A stretch of DNA of 64,000 bases from Crocinitomicaceae bacterium (GTDB lineage Bacteria > Bacteroidota > Bacteroidia > Flavobacteriales_D > Crocinitomicaceae). The notes beneath the pieces are model-generated. The model saw only the letters and a program-made list of their open reading frames with translations. It ran no database searches and was not told the DNA's origin. A program made the translations under genes and the position numbers. Location of the stretch: NCBI GenBank assembly GCA_023262855.1, contig JALQYQ010000062.1, positions 1 through 64,000 on the forward strand. Direction: 5' to 3'. Shown piece after piece: positions 59,732 through 64,000 of the stretch; within the stretch, counting starts at the first letter, position 1, and each line of letters opens with the position of its first letter.

Positions 59732-62700
59732 ATGTATAGAAGTGATAGATTGAAGCGTATAACTAGTGTTATATTAATTTATATTCTTTTTATTCAAGAA
59801 TTAATTCCTTTTGCAAGGGCTATTGAAAATTATAGAAATACAATTTTAACTGTTGAAGGAAATTTCTTATCTCAGGAAAAGATGGTGCAGTTTGATGGGG
59901 ATAAAGTCAATGCTAACAAAGAATTAGATAGTCCTAAAGTTTATGAAGAATTAAAGGAAGTCCTCCAAAATCAGACTAAAGCAGATGACATTATTTTGTC
60001 TACTGGGACAGAACAGGTTTTAAAAGCATTAACCAATGCTGGACAAACGGAAAATTCAGGTTACACTGTGAGTTCAACGGACGGTTTAGTAGATAAATTT
60101 ACAGGTGATTTTAATTATTCAATTCCTTTATTGGATGTTGAAGGATTTCCAATTACAATAACTTATAATTCCAATGTAGGAATGAATACCGAGGCGTCTT
60201 GGGTTGGTTTAGGTTGGGATTTAAGCGTTGGTTCTGTTTCTCGTCAAATGAGAGGTGTTCCAGACGATTTTAATGGTGAACAAGAAATAGAACGTATACA
60301 TAAGCAAAAGGATGATAATACGGAAAATGGTTGGAAGACTGGTGTATTTGGAGGAATAGGTTATTCCCCTAATATCCACCAATTAGGAGCACAAATAACT
60401 TTAATGGGTGGTGGTTACAAAAATTCTTATGTCGGGAATGGAAAAACGTTCGATTTTGGAGTTCAAGCTTCGTATTCAATCGGAGACCCTTTTTATGTGG
60501 GTCCAAATTTTGGTTTTGGATTTTCTGTAGATTCAAAAAATGGAATCGGAAAGAATAGTTCGATTGGATTAAATGCGGGTTATGCAAAAAGTAATGTTGC
60601 GTTCAATTTAGAAGCAAATCTAAATTTTAATAAAAGTTTTAATTCACGTGCCGGTGCAACAGAGAAAAGTCTTTCAATTAGTTTAGATAGATCTGGACGA
60701 AAAGGCTTTTCTGTTGGAACTTCTACTTATGCATCTTATGGAACAGCCACATCAGTCCCAAGAATCATTTACGATGAAAGGGGTAGTTCAAATTTAAATG
60801 CTTTATCCGCTTATTATGCATCGGGAATGAACAATTTTTATTGGCTAGCTGGAATAAAACAAGAATTTTATTCTTCTACCAGACAAATTGTTAAGAATAC
60901 CCAAAATTTACCTGTTCTTGGATATTTGCATTTGGGAAAAAAATCTAATTTGTCAAATGAAGATGTCTTATTGGATTACAATCGAACAGGGGAGTATGCA
61001 TTTTCGGAGCGTATGAAGAATTTACCTTTTTCGTTTGTTACATATGATTTGTTTATGTGTAATGCTTTGGGAATAAGTCAGGTTTTTAGGGGTAATCGTG
61101 AAGATTATGGCAATTTTGAAAATATAAACTCGAAATCTCAATTTGAAGGAGATATTCAAGATTTTTCTGCAGGTTTCAAACAAGGAATTGGGAATCAAAC
61201 TATAACTGTTGGAGCCGTATTTGGTAATCAAGATTCAGAAATTGAATCTGGTGAATGGACTGTTGGACTTAATAGTAACTTGGAATTTGTAGCAGAACCA
61301 CTTTCTGATCATATTGATAAGGCTGTTTATTTTAAAGCGATTGGTGAAAATACACCTAAATCAATGAATGCCTTAATGATGGTAGGTGGGGATCAGGCTA
61401 GTAAATTTTCTATAAACAGTGATGAACCGAACCGAGAAATTGATTTAACGAACAATTTAATAACGAATTCTAATTCAACAACAATCAGTTCTAATTCATT
61501 AAATAATTTAAATGAAGAAGTAGTCATTGGCACCAAATTTATTCCTTCCACTGCAGCTGATTTAATTGGGGCAGACTTATTTTATTATTCAAAACCTGAA
61601 AATGGATTTGTTAATACCGGCGAACTTCAATTTAACCGAAATAGTGTTATCAGAGAATCTAATCATTTAAGTCAAATCAAAACCGTAACCACCAATGGAA
61701 CAACTCATGTATTTGGAATACCAGCGTATTCATTGAATTCATCTGAAGTTAGTTTTAGTACTAATGAAAATCAATCAAATTCAAATGGGGTGATAGAGTA
61801 TGATTCTTGGGACAACTCTTTGTCAAATGATAAAGGATTGTATCAGTTTTATGACAAAACTACAATTCCGGCATATGCACATTCTTTTCTTTTAACGGAA
61901 ATTTTAAGTTCAGATTACATTGATAGAACCAACAACGGTCCGAGTAACGATGATATGGGTAATTTTTACAAATTTAATTATACCCAGATTTACGGAGAAA
62001 AGAACACAAATGTTGGAGCATTTAAATGGAAATATCCTATGGATGCCATTGGCAATGTTGCACTATTGAACAAAGGATTTGAAGGAACAGATACAGACAA
62101 CACAGCATATTATACTTATGGTGAAAAAGAAGTGTGGTATGTACATACGGTTGAAAGTAAAAATTTCATTGCTGAGTTTTATTTGGAAAATAGAGAAGAC
62201 GCCTATGGGGTGATAAATGAGAATGGTGGATTAGATACAAATCAGCCATTGAAATTGTTAAGAAAAATAGTAATGTATAATAAATCAGAACGATTAAGCC
62301 AGGGTGTCAATGCTATTCCTATTCAGACTGTTGAATTTGAGTATGACTATTCTCTTTGTAAAAAGAATCCATCTAATAAATTCACATATACCTCAAGTGC
62401 AGATGAATTTAAATCAGGAAAATTAACACTTAAAAAAATTAGAATCCAAACTGGTAAGTCAGTAGAAAATAAATTACAAGCTTATGATTTTACATATAGT
62501 CCAAATGATCAGAATTTCAATTATGCGAATGTTGATGGCTGGGGAAATTATAAATTAAATGACCCAATTAAACCAAATGATGTAAATCCTTATGCAAATC
62601 AAAATTCTAACGATGTTAATTTAAATGCTTCAACTTGGAAATTAGTTAAAATTGGTATGCCTTCAGGAGGTGAATTGGAGATTGATTATGAGGCAGACAA

Positions 62701-64000
62701 TTATCAATATGTTCAAAACAAAAGAGCTATGGAACATTTTGACTTGTATAGGATGACTAACATGATGCAGTTTCTTTATCTCCAATCGCAAAACACATGG
62801 AATGGGGTAGATTATTGCTATGAAACTTTTACTTGTGATATGAGTGATGATGGTTTTCAGGATTTTTTAACATCCGTGTCACCATCGACCAATAGCAATG
62901 AAGTTCAGGATATTTATAAAGATAATTTTAGCAAAAAATCTCAAAAAAAAGGTTCAAAATATGCTCAAAAACATGGACAATTTGTTGATGAATTGGTTCC
63001 AAATAATGTTATTATTTTTAAATTAAATAAAGCCTATAATAATAGCCTAACTAAAACTGAAGCTGATAAACAAGTTTTGGAGGATTATTTCAAAGATACC
63101 ACTGGCTACTTAAAGGAGCTTTTTTTTAGAACTCACGTAAACGTTGATTTGGCTGGCCAGAATAAGGAATTAATACCAAGCTTTGCACTTATTTCGGATG
63201 ATATGGTAAACCCATTTGATGGAGCACTGCCTTATGAAGATGATTTTAAGGCAATTGGGGTAATGCCCAAAAGTTCTGATAATGATCCATATTTATATGG
63301 TTATGTTGTTTTAAATCCAATAAATTCAGGTGAGTTTGAAGGTAATAAAGGGCAAGATGAGAATCTTGGTGATGCTTTATTAATGAATCCATTACAGCGA
63401 ACGGCGATTGAATTTGTACGTCAAAATTTGCCAGATAAAATATACGGGAGTTGTGATGGTTGTGATACTCAAGATGGAAATTCAATAGATTGGAAATCGT
63501 TTTTTGGAAAGGACATTTACAAATTCATGATTCAGAAAAAAGGTTACGTTAATAAAATACTTACAGATTATTCAACGGTAAGATTGTATGATGAAGACAA
63601 CGTAAAATATGCAAGTACCGCAAGAGTTAAGAAGTTGACATATAAGGATAATTGGAATGCAATTTCTGGAGAAGCATTATCGACTTATTCTTGGACATAT
63701 TTGTATCAACCAAGGTCAAAGACATTTGGTGTTGCTTCATTTGAACCAAGGGCTTGTTTAGATGAAAATCCTTTTTATCTGTGGAAAACATATGTGAATG
63801 TTGCAAAACAATATCCGGATGAAACTAAATTTAGTGCTGCACCTATTGCAGAAAGCTTATTTCCTTCACCAATTGTTGGATATAGTGAGGTTAATGTTGA
63901 ATTTGCAAATAGTACTCAAAGGGGTTCTTTAGTCTCCACTTTTTACACGGCATATGATTTCCCTACAATTGAAAAAGAAACAGCCCTTGGTACTCCTGAG
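59732..64000 (+). CDS. Giant RHS/SpvB-like surface protein, 3' partial
   Basis: At least 1423 codons without a stop to the window end. Start MYRSDRLKRITSVILIYILFIQEL (a signal-anchor-like N-terminus). From about 110 residues on, the protein has the opening typical of Bacteroidota RHS-type giants: VDKFTGDFNYSIPLLDVEGFPITITYNSNVGMNTEASWVGLGWDLSVGSVSRQMRGVPDDF. Later comes KIGMPSGGELEIDYEADNYQYVQNKRAMEHFDL (about 970-1005). YD repeats and any C-terminal toxin would lie beyond the window. I infer a polymorphic-toxin-type or giant surface protein, exported with the help of the two preceding genes. Confidence 0.8.
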   Translation, partial: MYRSDRLKRITSVILIYILFIQELIPFARAIENYRNTILTVEGNFLSQEKMVQFDGDKVNANKELDSPKVYEELKEVLQNQTKADDIILSTGTEQVLKALTNAGQTENSGYTVSSTDGLVDKFTGDFNYSIPLLDVEGFPITITYNSNVGMNTEASWVGLGWDLSVGSVSRQMRGVPDDFNGEQEIERIHKQKDDNTENGWKTGVFGGIGYSPNIHQLGAQITLMGGGYKNSYVGNGKTFDFGVQASYSIGDPFYVGPNFGFGFSVDSKNGIGKNSSIGLNAGYAKSNVAFNLEANLNFNKSFNSRAGATEKSLSISLDRSGRKGFSVGTSTYASYGTATSVPRIIYDERGSSNLNALSAYYASGMNNFYWLAGIKQEFYSSTRQIVKNTQNLPVLGYLHLGKKSNLSNEDVLLDYNRTGEYAFSERMKNLPFSFVTYDLFMCNALGISQVFRGNREDYGNFENINSKSQFEGDIQDFSAGFKQGIGNQTITVGAVFGNQDSEIESGEWTVGLNSNLEFVAEPLSDHIDKAVYFKAIGENTPKSMNALMMVGGDQASKFSINSDEPNREIDLTNNLITNSNSTTISSNSLNNLNEEVVIGTKFIPSTAADLIGADLFYYSKPENGFVNTGELQFNRNSVIRESNHLSQIKTVTTNGTTHVFGIPAYSLNSSEVSFSTNENQSNSNGVIEYDSWDNSLSNDKGLYQFYDKTTIPAYAHSFLLTEILSSDYIDRTNNGPSNDDMGNFYKFNYTQIYGEKNTNVGAFKWKYPMDAIGNVALLNKGFEGTDTDNTAYYTYGEKEVWYVHTVESKNFIAEFYLENREDAYGVINENGGLDTNQPLKLLRKIVMYNKSERLSQGVNAIPIQTVEFEYDYSLCKKNPSNKFTYTSSADEFKSGKLTLKKIRIQTGKSVENKLQAYDFTYSPNDQNFNYANVDGWGNYKLNDPIKPNDVNPYANQNSNDVNLNASTWKLVKIGMPSGGELEIDYEADNYQYVQNKRAMEHFDLYRMTNMMQFLYLQSQNTWNGVDYCYETFTCDMSDDGFQDFLTSVSPSTNSNEVQDIYKDNFSKKSQKKGSKYAQKHGQFVDELVPNNVIIFKLNKAYNNSLTKTEADKQVLEDYFKDTTGYLKELFFRTHVNVDLAGQNKELIPSFALISDDMVNPFDGALPYEDDFKAIGVMPKSSDNDPYLYGYVVLNPINSGEFEGNKGQDENLGDALLMNPLQRTAIEFVRQNLPDKIYGSCDGCDTQDGNSIDWKSFFGKDIYKFMIQKKGYVNKILTDYSTVRLYDEDNVKYASTARVKKLTYKDNWNAISGEALSTYSWTYLYQPRSKTFGVASFEPRACLDENPFYLWKTYVNVAKQYPDETKFSAAPIAESLFPSPIVGYSEVNVEFANSTQRGSLVSTFYTAYDFPTIEKETALGTPE

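Noticed and set aside
60369-63485. Minus-strand frames of 69-79 residues inside the giant gene
   Set aside because: The plus-strand frame is open throughout and matches a known protein type.

Overview
The window looks like chromosomal DNA of a Bacteroidota bacterium, most probably Flavobacteriales (a Crocinitomicaceae/Fluviicola-like lineage is my best guess, not proven). Grounds: type IX secretion (T9SS) sorting tails of both kinds, a PorP/SprF protein, a batA-E operon, AT-rich DNA, few Shine-Dalgarno sites, and many starts preceded by the Bacteroidota -7 element TAnnTTTG. I see no rRNA, tRNA or CRISPR.

Layout. 1-6.5 kb: T9SS-exported adhesin-like protein (5' end outside the window), PorP/SprF, a TPR protein, a LytTR regulator and a beta-helix exported protein. 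6.5-14.1 kb: a complete isoleucine/valine operon ilvE-ilvD-ilvB-ilvN-ilvC-ilvA, preceded by a 16-codon leader peptide with eight Ile codons and mutually exclusive hairpins (transcription attenuation). 14.2-18 kb: exported proteins, an HxlR regulator with a divergent small barrel protein, and a YkgJ-type cysteine-cluster protein. 18-21.3 kb: an integron-like cassette array on the minus strand without a visible integrase, with two well-formed attC sites, an unusual XkdF-like protein, a DUF4304-like protein, small lipoproteins and a frameshifted DUF1905 gene.

21.5-48.3 kb is mostly housekeeping: arsC-like, arginine decarboxylase, a carotenoid desaturase, lysA, a MuiA-like protein, a DUF6089-like barrel, an RluA synthase, a CBS/nadK/double-PPIase operon, pdxJ, an ispB-lipoprotein-dnaG-mscS operon, rlmN, and the moxR-DUF58-batA-B-C-D-E (aerotolerance-type) operon with almost every gene overlapping the next. 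48.4-52.6 kb is an accessory stretch: small zinc-ribbon and Cys-rich proteins, dispersed and tandem repeats, and a compact cluster of conserved but uncharacterised small proteins followed by a divergent pseudo-receiver/XRE pair. 52.6-57.4 kb holds two two-component systems (two HisKA_3 kinases, three NarL-type response regulators) together with an unknown small protein and membrane protein. 57.5-64 kb begins a secreted locus: a small exported protein, a DNRLRE protein and a giant RHS/SpvB-like surface protein that runs off the end of the window.

The strongest discoveries are the Ile-specific attenuator, the integron-like array whose cassette ends pair exactly with their own attC ends, and the uncharacterised small-protein cluster at 49.1-51.9 kb.
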